A stretch of 64,000 nt of DNA. It comes from Candidatus Sulfotelmatobacter sp. Its GTDB lineage: Bacteria > Acidobacteriota > Terriglobia > Terriglobales > Acidobacteriaceae. The stretch is from the NCBI GenBank assembly GCA_036500765.1, contig DASYBM010000004.1:930001-994000 (forward strand), given 5' to 3'. This document shows positions 8,218 to 17,389 of this stretch, piece by piece (position 1 is the first letter of the stretch; each line of letters opens with the position of its first letter). The position numbers were made by a program, and so were the translations under genes. A model generated the notes under the pieces. That model was not told the DNA's origin, searched no databases, and saw only the letters and a program-made list of their open reading frames with translations.

Positions 8218-8787
8218 ATGGTCGTGGAGCCTTATAAGTTCGGCCATCTGAACGCATCGGGGGTTGAGGCTCCGTTCCAGTACGCGAACTGCTGGGCGGT
8301 GGAGAAGACAAGCGGACCACCCCGGCTGGTCATCGCTCCGGCCGCGGCTCAAATCAGGATAATTAGCAAACTGACTGCCGCGATGGAAAGCCCATTCGGT
8401 CTTCTTTTCGTTTTGCTAGTCCCGCGCGGCGGCGGAGAAGCGGGCCGCTATCAGAGTCCCGAGCCGATCAACTCGCACCAGCTTGAAGAGTTCCTGTGGG
8501 AGTTTCAGGACCTTCTTGAAAAGGACGCTCGCCACCATTTCTGGATCATGTCAATCGACAACTCTTCTCTGCTCGTGTATGACAACCACAACGTCATCTA
8601 TGCGTACGGCCCGCTTGAAGCCTTCGAGAGAATCTTGACTTCCGATGGTTTCGCCAAGTGTGACGATGTGCAATTCCCTGTGCCGCACATGCATCGATAC
8701 AATGCTGAATTCGACGAGCAACAAAGACAGCTATTGAAACATTGGGATTGGATAAAGTTCCCGCTCCAAGATTCGGACGACAGGTAA
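8218..8787 (+). CDS. Hypothetical protein in ligase cluster
   Basis: A 189-residue protein starting six bases after the M29 stop, so almost certainly in the same transcript. The sequence is soluble, acidic and aromatic, with no signal peptide. A hydrophobic strand, MESPFGLLFVLLVPRGGG, is followed by QLEEFLWEFQDLLEKDARHHFWIMS and DNSSLLVYDNHNVIYAYG. This alternation of strands and helices suggests a small alpha/beta fold. I do not recognise the family. Position between peptidase and ATP-grasp genes suggests an accessory or substrate-binding role, but nothing in the sequence proves that. Confidence 0.75.
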   Translation: MVVEPYKFGHLNASGVEAPFQYANCWAVEKTSGPPRLVIAPAAAQIRIISKLTAAMESPFGLLFVLLVPRGGGEAGRYQSPEPINSHQLEEFLWEFQDLLEKDARHHFWIMSIDNSSLLVYDNHNVIYAYGPLEAFERILTSDGFAKCDDVQFPVPHMHRYNAEFDEQQRQLLKHWDWIKFPLQDSDDR

Positions 8788-8821
8788 GCTCTCGTGCCCC
8801 ACCGGCCGACAATCAAACAGT

Positions 8822-10042
8822 ATGATTCCTTCTCTGCGCGAGGCGTTCAACACCGGATTCACTCCTGAAAAATATCAAGATTTTTTACGGCGCGTGGACG
8901 AGACTTGCGGGACGCAGGTGCAGTTTCGGCTGTCCGAGACACCTTGCTTCTTTCCGAAGGAACTCATCGACCGCATCGCCACAGATGGCCAGTCGCTGAT
9001 TCGGCAATTGGTCGACAGTCCGGCCTACCGTGCGAAATCGGATGAGGCGGTTCCAGCCGAATTCAAAGTCCCAAATGAAGCGCCGCATCCCATGTTTGTG
9101 CAAGTGGATTTTGGGCTGGTGCGCAATGAGCTCGGCGAGTTGCAGCCGAAACTCGTCGAGTTGCAAGCTTTTCCTTCCCTGTATGCCTATCAGGGGCCGC
9201 TGGCGGAGACCTATATCAATGTGTATGGGCTACGGGAAATGGCGACGTCGGTCCTCGGCCCTCGGTCGTCGGTCAAGTATTTCCTCAGCCGGCTTGATGG
9301 GGATTCGTATCGCGAGCTGCTGAACCGGGCCATCGTCGGCAATCATGATCCTGAGAATGTGATTTTGATGGAGATCGATCCGCTCCATCAGAAGACCGTT
9401 CCGGATTTTCTGCTGACAGAGAAAATGCTGGGCGTGCGCACCGTCGACATTGTCGACATCAAGAAAGAAAGTTCGCGGCTCTATTACGAGCGCGGCGGGA
9501 AGCGTGTGCCGATCGAGCGCATCTATAACCGCGCCATCGTCGATGAACTGGAGCGCAAGCACATCAAGCTCGCGTTTGACTGGCGCGACGATCTCGACGT
9601 CGAGTGGGCGGGACATCCCAATTGGTATTTCCGCATCAGCAAGTTTTCCATTCCCTACTTGAAGCATGAGTCGGTGCCGAAGACCTGGTTCCTGGATCGC
9701 CTCGATGAAATTCCTGTTGATCTGGAAAACTATGCGCTGAAGCCGCTGTATTCTTTTGCGGGGCTGGGAGTAATTATCGCGCCGAAGAAAGAAGATATCG
9801 CCGCGATTCCGGCGGAGAAGCGTCCCCACTACATTTTGCAGGAGCGCATGCATTTCGAGCCGGTGATTGCAACTCCCTTCGGTCCCACGAAGGCCGAAGT
9901 GCGCGTGATGTATGTATGGCTCGAAAAATTGATGCCCGTGCTGACCATCATTCGCATGGGCCGCGGGCTGATGATGGGCGTGGATCACAACAAGAATATG
10001 GAGTGGGTAGGGGCCTCGGCGGGATTTTATTTGGAAGAGTGA
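8822..10042 (+). CDS. ATP-grasp-like protein (second ligase candidate)
   Basis: A 406-residue cytosolic protein. The C-terminal half has ATP-grasp-like elements in order: YALKPLYSFAGLGVII (about residues 304-319, Lys and glycine loop), HYILQERM (hinge), AEVRVMYVW (Glu-x-Arg) and a terminal acidic/Asn segment, VDHNKNMEW. The N-terminal half has KLVELQAFPSLYAYQGPL, recalling the substrate end of glutathionylspermidine-synthase-type ligases. The exact subfamily is not certain. The gap to the preceding gene is 34 bp. Together with the first ATP-grasp and the YbdK-like enzyme it makes three possible ATP-dependent amide-bond formers within 6 kb. Confidence 0.7.
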   Translation: MIPSLREAFNTGFTPEKYQDFLRRVDETCGTQVQFRLSETPCFFPKELIDRIATDGQSLIRQLVDSPAYRAKSDEAVPAEFKVPNEAPHPMFVQVDFGLVRNELGELQPKLVELQAFPSLYAYQGPLAETYINVYGLREMATSVLGPRSSVKYFLSRLDGDSYRELLNRAIVGNHDPENVILMEIDPLHQKTVPDFLLTEKMLGVRTVDIVDIKKESSRLYYERGGKRVPIERIYNRAIVDELERKHIKLAFDWRDDLDVEWAGHPNWYFRISKFSIPYLKHESVPKTWFLDRLDEIPVDLENYALKPLYSFAGLGVIIAPKKEDIAAIPAEKRPHYILQERMHFEPVIATPFGPTKAEVRVMYVWLEKLMPVLTIIRMGRGLMMGVDHNKNMEWVGASAGFYLEE

Positions 10043-10121
10043 ATCAGTGGACGGCAAAGAAGCTCACGTCTCGAAAAAACGCGAAACATAGGGACCCAGC
10101 CTTTGCGATGGGTATTCGCGG

Positions 10122-10757
10122 TCACTTCGCTTCTGCCGTCGCCATCCTGCGGTTGATGAGAATTCCGCCCACCACCAAGGCTAGCGTAATCCCGGCAAAC
10201 AACAGCATCCATCCCCAGTACTGCATGGGATGGCGCAAGGCCCGGACAACGCGGCGGCCGTACACCTCGGCCACCAGAGCGATGGCGGAATAGCGGATCG
10301 CCCTACACACTGTCACGACGATCAGAAATCGTCCTCGCGGATAATCGGAGGCGCCTGCAGCAGCAAAAAACATGGTGGTTGGGGTTGGCAGAGGAATGAT
10401 CGTGGAGGCGACCAGAGTTCCCGTGCCCCACTTCTTAAAAACATTCATGAACTTGGATACTTTGCCTTTTTTGAACTTGCTGTCAAGGTAGGCCGAGCCA
10501 GCCTTGCGCGCGATTTGAAACGTAATGTAAGCGCCGAGGATCGATCCGATCGTGGCGGTCGCCGCGTACTCCCACCACGGATTGCGGTGGCTCGCCGACA
10601 AAACCGCGGTCAGAATATCGGGGGCTCCAAAGGTTGGAATCGGAGAACTGTCGAGAACCGCCACCAAGAACAGCCCCAGCGCTCCCAGGTGCTGTATTTG
10701 CCAGGCAACGCTGCGCGTCGGTGGATGCCTGGGCTTCGGAGCGAAAAAGCTCAACAT
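10122..10757 (-). CDS. VTT/SNARE-associated (DedA/YqaA-like) membrane protein
   Basis: A 211-residue inner-membrane protein. The N-terminal re-entrant region has SSPIPTFGAPDILTAVLSA, and the middle has IIPLPTPTTMFFAAAGASDY followed by RGRFLIVVTVCRAIRY. This is the paired hairpin plus Arg layout of VTT-domain proteins. The C-terminal helix ends with a basic tail. DedA-family proteins are linked to lipid scrambling and proton-motive-force-dependent envelope homeostasis. It is transcribed alone, convergent with the ligase cluster. The likely start is the ATG at 10757. Confidence 0.82.
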   Translation of the reverse strand: MLSFFAPKPRHPPTRSVAWQIQHLGALGLFLVAVLDSSPIPTFGAPDILTAVLSASHRNPWWEYAATATIGSILGAYITFQIARKAGSAYLDSKFKKGKVSKFMNVFKKWGTGTLVASTIIPLPTPTTMFFAAAGASDYPRGRFLIVVTVCRAIRYSAIALVAEVYGRRVVRALRHPMQYWGWMLLFAGITLALVVGGILINRRMATAEAK

Positions 10758-10998
10758 CCTGCCAATATATCAAGATGGGATCTTGTATTCGGAGACGAAT
10801 TCCGCTCCGTTTTTGCAAAATAATGCCGGCGCCACGTCCGGAAAACAGCGATTGGTACGCTTTCATGATATTCGCGCAAACCGCGATTGGTCGAAGGGGC
10901 ATCTGATCATATAGTGACCGGCGCTTTGTAGGCCTCGGAAAATAAGGGAGTTGACCGGATTGGGTCGGGAGCCTAACATTACCGCCGAGCGCCCTCTC

Positions 10999-13398
10999 AT
11001 GATCGGCCAGCAGGTATCCCATTACCGTATCCTCGGCAAGCTTGGGGGCGGGGGTATGGGCGTGGTATATGAGGGCGAGGATCTCAAACTAGGCCGCCAC
11101 GTCGCTCTGAAGTTCATTCCCGAAAATCTGGCCCACGACCCCAAGTCGCTGGAGCGCTTTACTCGCGAGGCGCGCGCCGCCTCGCAACTCAATCATCCCA
11201 ATATTTGCACCATCCACGGTATTGAAGACAACGAGGGGCACCCCTTCATTGTCATGGAAAAGCTCGATGGCGAGAGCCTGAAGCAGCATATCTCCGGGCA
11301 ACCCATGAAGGTGGAGGAAGTGCTCGACGTCGGGGTGCAGGTGGCAGATGCGCTGGTGGCATCGCACACAAAAGGAATCGTGCACCGCGACATCAAGCCG
11401 GCCAATATCTTTCTGACTCCCACTGGGCAGGTGAAGGTGCTCGACTTTGGCTTGGCCAAACTTGTGCACGGCATGGGACCGGAGAGCGACGGCAACAACG
11501 ACAATTCCCTTACGGCCGTGGGCGTCATCCCCGGTACGGCAGTGTATATGTCGCCGGAGCAGGCTCGCAGCGAGACCATCGACGCCCGCAGCGATCTGTT
11601 TTCGTTTGGCGTTGTCCTTTATGAGATGTCGACCGGCAAAAAGCCATTCACCGGCAACAACTCCCTGGTCACGCTTGACGCCGTGCTGCACGCGAAACCG
11701 ACGCCGCCGAAAGATTTAAATCCCAAGGTTCCGGTTGAACTGGAAGGGATCATCGGCAAGGCGATGGAGAAGGATCGCAACCACCGCTACCAGAGCGCGG
11801 CGGATATGCGTTCCGACCTGGCCCTGCTCAAGCGTGAAACCGAGTCGGGCACAGTCAAGAGTGGAACCAATACTGCGATCCTGCGCGCCGCCTCGCGAAC
11901 CTTTGGCCGGAATTCGTCGTGGCAGATATATCTGGTGCTGGGCATGGCGGCTCTGCTGGTCACGGTATTGGCATCGGTAGGGGCGTGGTGGTACAAGCAT
12001 CGAGAAGTGGCGAACGAGGAGCAGCGTAACGCGATCGCCGTACTGCCGCTGCAAAACATGAACGGCGATATCAACATCGACTACCTGCGCTTCGCGCTGG
12101 CCGATGAATTGTCGAATGTATTGACCTATTCGCGCTCGCTGGAAGTGCGGCCGTCCTCGGTTACTCGGAAATATGTGGCTCTCGATCTCGATCCGAAAGT
12201 CGTGGGCAAGGATCTGCGCGTCGGGCGGTTGCTGCAAGGGCACTTCATGAAGCAGGGCGACATGTTGACGGTGACGCTGGAGGCGATCGACGTGCCCACC
12301 GACCGACTGCTCTGGCAGGGCACGGTTACGGCCAAAGCCGACGACATGATTGGGTTACAGGATCAACTGGTCACCCAGGTGCAGCGCGGCTTGTTGCCGA
12401 TTTTAGGTGGTGGCGCTGGCACAAACGAAGCCGCCGCCTCCCGACCGAAGAACCAGCAGGCCTATGACTTCTATTTGCGCAGCGTCGCGGTCCCGCACGA
12501 TCCGGGGCCGAATAAGGAAGCCATCAAGATGTTGGAGTGGGCGGTGGGCATCGACCCCAGCTATGCGCCAGCCTGGGAGGCTCTGGGCCAGAGATATTAT
12601 TGGGACTCTATTTACGGCGGCGGCGGCGAGTCCGTGTTCCAACGATCGAATTCGGCCTACGAACGGGCCTTGTCGCTCGATCCGAATCGGGGGATGGCCG
12701 CCAGCAATCTGATTACCGCTCGGGTGGAGCGGGGCGAACTCGGACGCGCCTACGATGCGGCTACCAACCTGGTGCAGCGGCGCCCACAAAGCGCCGACGC
12801 TCACTTCGCGCTCAGCTATGTGCTGCGTTACGCGGGCCTACTCGATCGCTCGACTCAGGAATGCAACTCGGCGCGAGCTCTCGACCCCGGCAACTATGCC
12901 TTCCGCTCCTGCGCGTGGTCGTTCCTGGAAATGGGCAAGACCGACCGGGCCATGGACTTTGTGCACCTGGATGCGGGTTCGGAATGGGCCGCCTGGGTCA
13001 CTCCCTATGTGCATCTGGCCGAGGGCAACGTACGAGAAGCGCACGCCAGCGCAGGCAGCATGGGCAAGGGCCCAACCTATCACCGCGAACTCATGGAGGC
13101 CTGCACGGCGCAGCAACGTCCGGCGGATCTGGCACGAATTGTGCGTGAGAATGAAGCTTCGGTCATGATGGAGCCCGATGCCGAAGCCTGGTATCACGTG
13201 GGCGCGCTGATGGCGGCGTGCGGGCAGAATGAACCCGCACTGCGTCTGCTGAAGGCCGCCGTGCAGCAGAACTATTGCGCGAACGCCGCTCTGCTCGACG
13301 ATCCCCTGCTGAAGGATCTGCGCAAAGACACTGCCTTCGATGAAGTGCTAACGGCCTCGAGCAAATGCGAGGCAGCTTTGAAGGAAGGGCGTCAGTAG
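10999..13398 (+). CDS. Membrane Ser/Thr protein kinase with C-terminal TPR region
   Basis: About 799 residues. A Hanks-type kinase domain occupies residues 8-280: glycine loop [16 protein letters not shown], Lys38 in [13 protein letters not shown] with catalytic Asp131, DFGLAK at 149, and [10 protein letters not shown]. One membrane helix follows at about 310-332. The outside half begins [13 protein letters not shown], a TolB/COG5616-like segment that often follows acidobacterial kinases, and then several TPRs to about residue 760. The ATG at 10999 ([12 protein letters not shown]) fits the family's usual start. In-frame TTG codons at 10951 and 10960 follow an AAGGGAG site and could add up to 16 residues. 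It probably relays an envelope signal to cytosolic targets. Confidence 0.9.
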   Translation: MIGQQVSHYRILGKLGGGGMGVVYEGEDLKLGRHVALKFIPENLAHDPKSLERFTREARAASQLNHPNICTIHGIEDNEGHPFIVMEKLDGESLKQHISGQPMKVEEVLDVGVQVADALVASHTKGIVHRDIKPANIFLTPTGQVKVLDFGLAKLVHGMGPESDGNNDNSLTAVGVIPGTAVYMSPEQARSETIDARSDLFSFGVVLYEMSTGKKPFTGNNSLVTLDAVLHAKPTPPKDLNPKVPVELEGIIGKAMEKDRNHRYQSAADMRSDLALLKRETESGTVKSGTNTAILRAASRTFGRNSSWQIYLVLGMAALLVTVLASVGAWWYKHREVANEEQRNAIAVLPLQNMNGDINIDYLRFALADELSNVLTYSRSLEVRPSSVTRKYVALDLDPKVVGKDLRVGRLLQGHFMKQGDMLTVTLEAIDVPTDRLLWQGTVTAKADDMIGLQDQLVTQVQRGLLPILGGGAGTNEAAASRPKNQQAYDFYLRSVAVPHDPGPNKEAIKMLEWAVGIDPSYAPAWEALGQRYYWDSIYGGGGESVFQRSNSAYERALSLDPNRGMAASNLITARVERGELGRAYDAATNLVQRRPQSADAHFALSYVLRYAGLLDRSTQECNSARALDPGNYAFRSCAWSFLEMGKTDRAMDFVHLDAGSEWAAWVTPYVHLAEGNVREAHASAGSMGKGPTYHRELMEACTAQQRPADLARIVRENEASVMMEPDAEAWYHVGALMAACGQNEPALRLLKAAVQQNYCANAALLDDPLLKDLRKDTAFDEVLTASSKCEAALKEGRQ

Positions 13399-13431
13399 CC
13401 GTTCTCAGTTCTCAGAAGAACCTAGTAAGCC

Positions 13432-14292
13432 ATGCGGAAAATTACACGGCGGGCAGCCCTGAAGGCTTCGGTTGTCGGAGCGGCCTTCGGGATACCTTCC
13501 GTTGCGATGACTTTTGATGGAGCGATACTACGCAAGGGCCACATTCATCAATCAGTCTGCCGCTGGTGCTATCAGAAAATTCCTCTGGACCAACTGGCGG
13601 AATATGCCGCAAGAATCGGGCTGCGCGGCGTCGACCTGCTGCAGCCTGACGAGTACGAAATTCCGCGCCGCTATGGCTTGCTATGCACCATGGGATACGC
13701 TGGTGGCGGAGAGATCGGCAAAGCTCTCAATCGGGTCGATAATCATGCCACGATTGAGCAGGCATTCCGCACGAATATTCCTCGCGCGGCGAAGGCGGGC
13801 ATGCCCAATGTGATTGCTTTTTCGGGAAATCGTGGCGGAATGTCGGACGAGGAAGGCGCGCGCAACACGATTGCCGGGCTCAATCGAGTCAAAAAAATCG
13901 CCGAAGATCACGGCGTAACCATCTGCATGGAGTTGCTCAACAGCAAGCGCGACCATCCCGATTACATGTGCGACCACACGGCCTGGGGCGTTCGCGTGAT
14001 CGAAGAAGTCAATTCTCCAAACGTGAAACTGCTGTACGACATTTACCACATGCAGATCATGGAAGGTGATCTCATTGAGACAATCCGGCGAAACATCCAG
14101 TGGATTGGCCACTTTCACACCGGCGGCGTTCCGGGCCGCCACGAACTTGATCGCACACAGGAAGTTCAGTGGGACGCAGTGATGCGAGCCATCGTGGGCA
14201 CTGATTACGGTGGGTATGTGGCGCATGAATTTGTTCCGTCCGGAGACCCGCTGGCTTCGCTGGGTAAAGCAGCCGATTTGTGCGACGTGTAG
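13432..14292 (+). CDS. Tat-exported TIM-barrel isomerase-like protein
   Basis: A 286-residue protein beginning MRKITRRAALKASVVGAAFG, a twin-arginine signal. The body matches the xylose-isomerase-like TIM barrel (hydroxypyruvate isomerase family). It has TICMELLNSKRDHPDYMCD (metal Glu), NVKLLYDIYHMQIMEGDL (Asp/His), GHFHTGGVPGRHELD, and a terminal YVAHEFVPSGDP with a Glu ligand. The family isomerises small sugars or keto-acids using a divalent metal. Export by Tat of such an enzyme is common in acidobacterial and planctomycete genomes. It follows the kinase by 34 bp. Substrate not deducible. Confidence 0.85.
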   Translation: MRKITRRAALKASVVGAAFGIPSVAMTFDGAILRKGHIHQSVCRWCYQKIPLDQLAEYAARIGLRGVDLLQPDEYEIPRRYGLLCTMGYAGGGEIGKALNRVDNHATIEQAFRTNIPRAAKAGMPNVIAFSGNRGGMSDEEGARNTIAGLNRVKKIAEDHGVTICMELLNSKRDHPDYMCDHTAWGVRVIEEVNSPNVKLLYDIYHMQIMEGDLIETIRRNIQWIGHFHTGGVPGRHELDRTQEVQWDAVMRAIVGTDYGGYVAHEFVPSGDPLASLGKAADLCDV

Positions 14293-14325
14293 TCGGCTTC
14301 CGGCTTCCGGTCTTAATGAAAGAAT

Positions 14326-17271
14326 TTGCCTCAAACCGGGGTTAGGCCGCATCCTTGTAGCGTGAGACATTCCGGATCCCCTAGCCTGCTGCGGCCGGAT
14401 CGGCGCCGCGCTTCCTTCCGAATTTTTTCCAGCGTCATTCCGGCTATCGTTCATCGCCTGCGAATCTTTGGCGTTAGTCTTGTCTGTTTCCTCGCGATCC
14501 TTTCTCTTGGCGCGAGGGCGCAAGCGCCAGTCGCCGACAAATCCAGCGCACAGCCGTCCTCGAGCAATGTTCAGGCCCCCCTCAACGTCGATGCCGATCC
14601 CCCCGGCTTGTTGTACCAAGGCATCCCCGAGGACATTCCGCAGGATCAAGGACTGCCCGGTTTACGGCTCGAACTGTTGCGCCTCGGAACGACGGCGCGA
14701 CTGATGCAGGTGGTCGCGCATCCCGACGACGAAGATGGCGGTATGTTGACTCTGGAGGCGCGCGGGCACGGCGTCAGCACGCTGCTGATGACCCTGAATC
14801 GCGGTGAGGGCGGCCAGAACAAAATCGGCAGCAATTTGTCGGACGTGCTCGGCGTGCTGCGGACCCTGGAATTGCTGGCGTCCGATCAAAGCTATGGCAT
14901 CCAGGATCGGTTTTCCCGCGTCGCGGATTTTGGTTACTCAAAGAGCGCCGAAGAGACTTTTCAAAAGTGGGGTGGGCACGATATCGCGCTGGCGGATATG
15001 GTGCGGGTGGTTCGAACCTTTCGCCCGGATGTGCTGGTGGCGCGCTTCTCCGGCACGGAGCGCGATGGCCACGGCCACCATCAGGCGTCGAGCATTTTGA
15101 CGCAGGAAGCGTTCCATGCTGCGGCCGATCCTAAGCGCTTTCCCGAACAGGTCGCCGAGGGCTTGCTTCCCTGGCAGGCGAAGAAGTTATATATCGGCAA
15201 CGTCTGCGGTTTCGGGGCGATGAGCTGTCCGGACAAAGACTGGACTCTGAAGTTGAACACCGGTGAGCGCAACTTGGCGCTCGGCATGTCCTATGCGCAG
15301 TTCGCGATGCAAGGCTTGCGGCACCAGAAGTCGCAAGGCGCCGCCAACTGGACCTTGGACGACGGCGATCGGTTTACATTTTACCGCCTGGTGGCTTCGG
15401 TTGTGCCTTCCACTCTGGATAAAGATGGACACGAGAAAAGTTTCTTTGATGGCATTGATACAACGTTTCCCGCTCTCGTGTCTTCTTCAGTTTCAGGAGA
15501 GAAGCAGCCTTCGGAACTCCGTCAACAGTTAACCGAGATTGCCAAGTTGGTGGCGCAGGCGGCCGAGCTCGCAAAAGGAAATGACGCCAGAGCCGCGACA
15601 GCCCCGTTGATGAAGATCGTGACCGGGCTGAATCGCGTCAGCAATGAGATTCGCGACGCCGGCATGACACCGAAGACAAAGCTCGATTTATTGACTCGCA
15701 TTGCGGAGAAGCAGCAACAGGCAGAGACCGCACTGAATCTGGCACTGGGCGTGAGCCTTACTGCAAATGTTTCAGCGGACGCAGCGGCAAATGCTCACAC
15801 GCCCAAAGAAACAGATGCGCTAACTGCGGTTTCGCCGGACCAGGAATTTTTCGTAGCCGTGACCTTTCACAACGGATCGCAGCAGTCGCTGTTAATCGAT
15901 CACATCAAGCTGGAAGTTCCCACCGGATGGAACACCATCAGCGGGAAAACCCGGCCCGAGACGGTCAAGCCGGGAGACGATTTGCACGCGAATTTCCGGC
16001 TGCGCGTCCCGAAAGATACGCCTTTCACGCGGCCCTATTGGCATCGCGACAATCCGGATGTAGAAGCCATAAATCGCGTCGACAATGAGAAGTACGCGAC
16101 GCTTCCCTTCCCCCCTCCGGCTCTGCGGGCACGCGTGGAGTATACGACCGGAACAAGCGGAACCCAGACACGAAACGGGATCAACGCAGTCGTGGTCACT
16201 CCGTTTGTCGATGATGCCGGAAAGCAGCGCACACGGCCGCTGGCAATTGTGCCCGCATTTTCGGTGATGCTGGAACCGGGAACGCAGGTGATTCCCACGC
16301 ATAACGGATCAACGACGATGGTCGCCGTGGGTGTGACCGGTAATCTGATGCGCCCGACGCATGGGGTGCTGCGGCTAGAATTGCCCGAGGGCTGGCGCTC
16401 AGAGCCAGCCCAGTTCGCCATTGAAATAAAAAAACGGGGGGAGAAACAGGACTTCCAGTTCAAGGTCTTCACCACCGCTTTGCAGGAAGGGCGTACCACG
16501 ATCCACGCCGTGTTGGAATCCGACGGCGAAAAGTACGCCGAGGGATACACGCTGGTCACACGCGAAGATCTCGGCGGCTTCTATTACTACCAGCCCGCCC
16601 GGCAGCGCGTGAGCATTGTCGACGTACAGGCGCCGCATGAATTGAAGGTGGGATACATCATGGGCGCGGGCGACGACATTCCGACGGTGCTGAAGCAGGT
16701 CGGAATGGATGTCACGCTGATTCCGGCCGAGAAGATCGCGACCGAAGATTTGAATAAATATGGAACAATCGTGCTCGGGATTCGCGCCTACGACACGCAG
16801 AAAGACGTAGTCGCAAATAATAAAAAGCTCCTCGACTTCGTCTCCGCCGGCGGCACGCTGGTCGTGCAATATAACGCGAGCTGGCAAGATTTTAATGCCG
16901 GCAAATTCACTCCTTACCCCGCCGACCTAAGCCGGGCGCGGGTTTCGGTCGAGGAGGCTCCCGTGGAAATTCTGGCGCCACAAGATTCGGTCTTCCACTA
17001 TCCCAACACGATAACCGCCCACGATTTCGACGGATGGGTACAGGAGCGCGGCTTGTACTTCATGAGTAGTTGGGACGATCATTACACCCCGCTGCTGTCG
17101 TGCCACGATCCCAAAGAAGAACCCCAAAAAGGCGGCCTGCTGCGGGCCCAGTACGGTAAAGGCACTTATATTTACACAGGCTACGCCTTCTTCCGTCAAT
17201 TGCCGGCGGGCGTGCCCGGAGCGGTGCGGCTTTACGTGAATCTGTTGAGTGCGGGGCACGAAAAGAAGTGA
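14326..17271 (+). CDS. Large exported PIG-L (LmbE-like) deacetylase with ThuA/GATase-like C terminus
   Basis: About 981 residues, roughly four times a plain PIG-L enzyme. A hydrophobic export segment lies at residues 46-66 (IFGVSLVCFLAILSLGARAQA). The PIG-L domain follows, with the zinc motif AHPDDEDGG at about 131 and the second metal site DGHGHHQAS near 246. The middle (about 500-760) looks like beta-sandwich domains. The end, from VGYIMGAGDDIPTVLKQVG to GTLVVQYNASW, resembles a class-I-glutaminase/ThuA-like Rossmann domain. PIG-L enzymes remove N-acetyl groups from sugars, so a role in extracytoplasmic glycan processing is inferred. The start is uncertain: TTG 14326 and GTG 14362 both leave a long n-region. 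Confidence 0.83.
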   Translation: MPQTGVRPHPCSVRHSGSPSLLRPDRRRASFRIFSSVIPAIVHRLRIFGVSLVCFLAILSLGARAQAPVADKSSAQPSSSNVQAPLNVDADPPGLLYQGIPEDIPQDQGLPGLRLELLRLGTTARLMQVVAHPDDEDGGMLTLEARGHGVSTLLMTLNRGEGGQNKIGSNLSDVLGVLRTLELLASDQSYGIQDRFSRVADFGYSKSAEETFQKWGGHDIALADMVRVVRTFRPDVLVARFSGTERDGHGHHQASSILTQEAFHAAADPKRFPEQVAEGLLPWQAKKLYIGNVCGFGAMSCPDKDWTLKLNTGERNLALGMSYAQFAMQGLRHQKSQGAANWTLDDGDRFTFYRLVASVVPSTLDKDGHEKSFFDGIDTTFPALVSSSVSGEKQPSELRQQLTEIAKLVAQAAELAKGNDARAATAPLMKIVTGLNRVSNEIRDAGMTPKTKLDLLTRIAEKQQQAETALNLALGVSLTANVSADAAANAHTPKETDALTAVSPDQEFFVAVTFHNGSQQSLLIDHIKLEVPTGWNTISGKTRPETVKPGDDLHANFRLRVPKDTPFTRPYWHRDNPDVEAINRVDNEKYATLPFPPPALRARVEYTTGTSGTQTRNGINAVVVTPFVDDAGKQRTRPLAIVPAFSVMLEPGTQVIPTHNGSTTMVAVGVTGNLMRPTHGVLRLELPEGWRSEPAQFAIEIKKRGEKQDFQFKVFTTALQEGRTTIHAVLESDGEKYAEGYTLVTREDLGGFYYYQPARQRVSIVDVQAPHELKVGYIMGAGDDIPTVLKQVGMDVTLIPAEKIATEDLNKYGTIVLGIRAYDTQKDVVANNKKLLDFVSAGGTLVVQYNASWQDFNAGKFTPYPADLSRARVSVEEAPVEILAPQDSVFHYPNTITAHDFDGWVQERGLYFMSSWDDHYTPLLSCHDPKEEPQKGGLLRAQYGKGTYIYTGYAFFRQLPAGVPGAVRLYVNLLSAGHEKK

Positions 17272-17389
17272 TCAGTGATCACTGGTCAGTTTGCGGCGGT
17301 CCACGCAGGCAGTTCAGTACAGGTCGACGAAAACTATTCACCGCAACTCCTGATGACGGGTCACTGACTGACCACTAGCCACTCACTCA

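Noticed and set aside
9230-10057. Long minus-strand frame of 275 residues opposite the second ATP-grasp-like gene
   Set aside because: His/Arg-rich antisense composition, with no motifs. The plus-strand protein is coherent.
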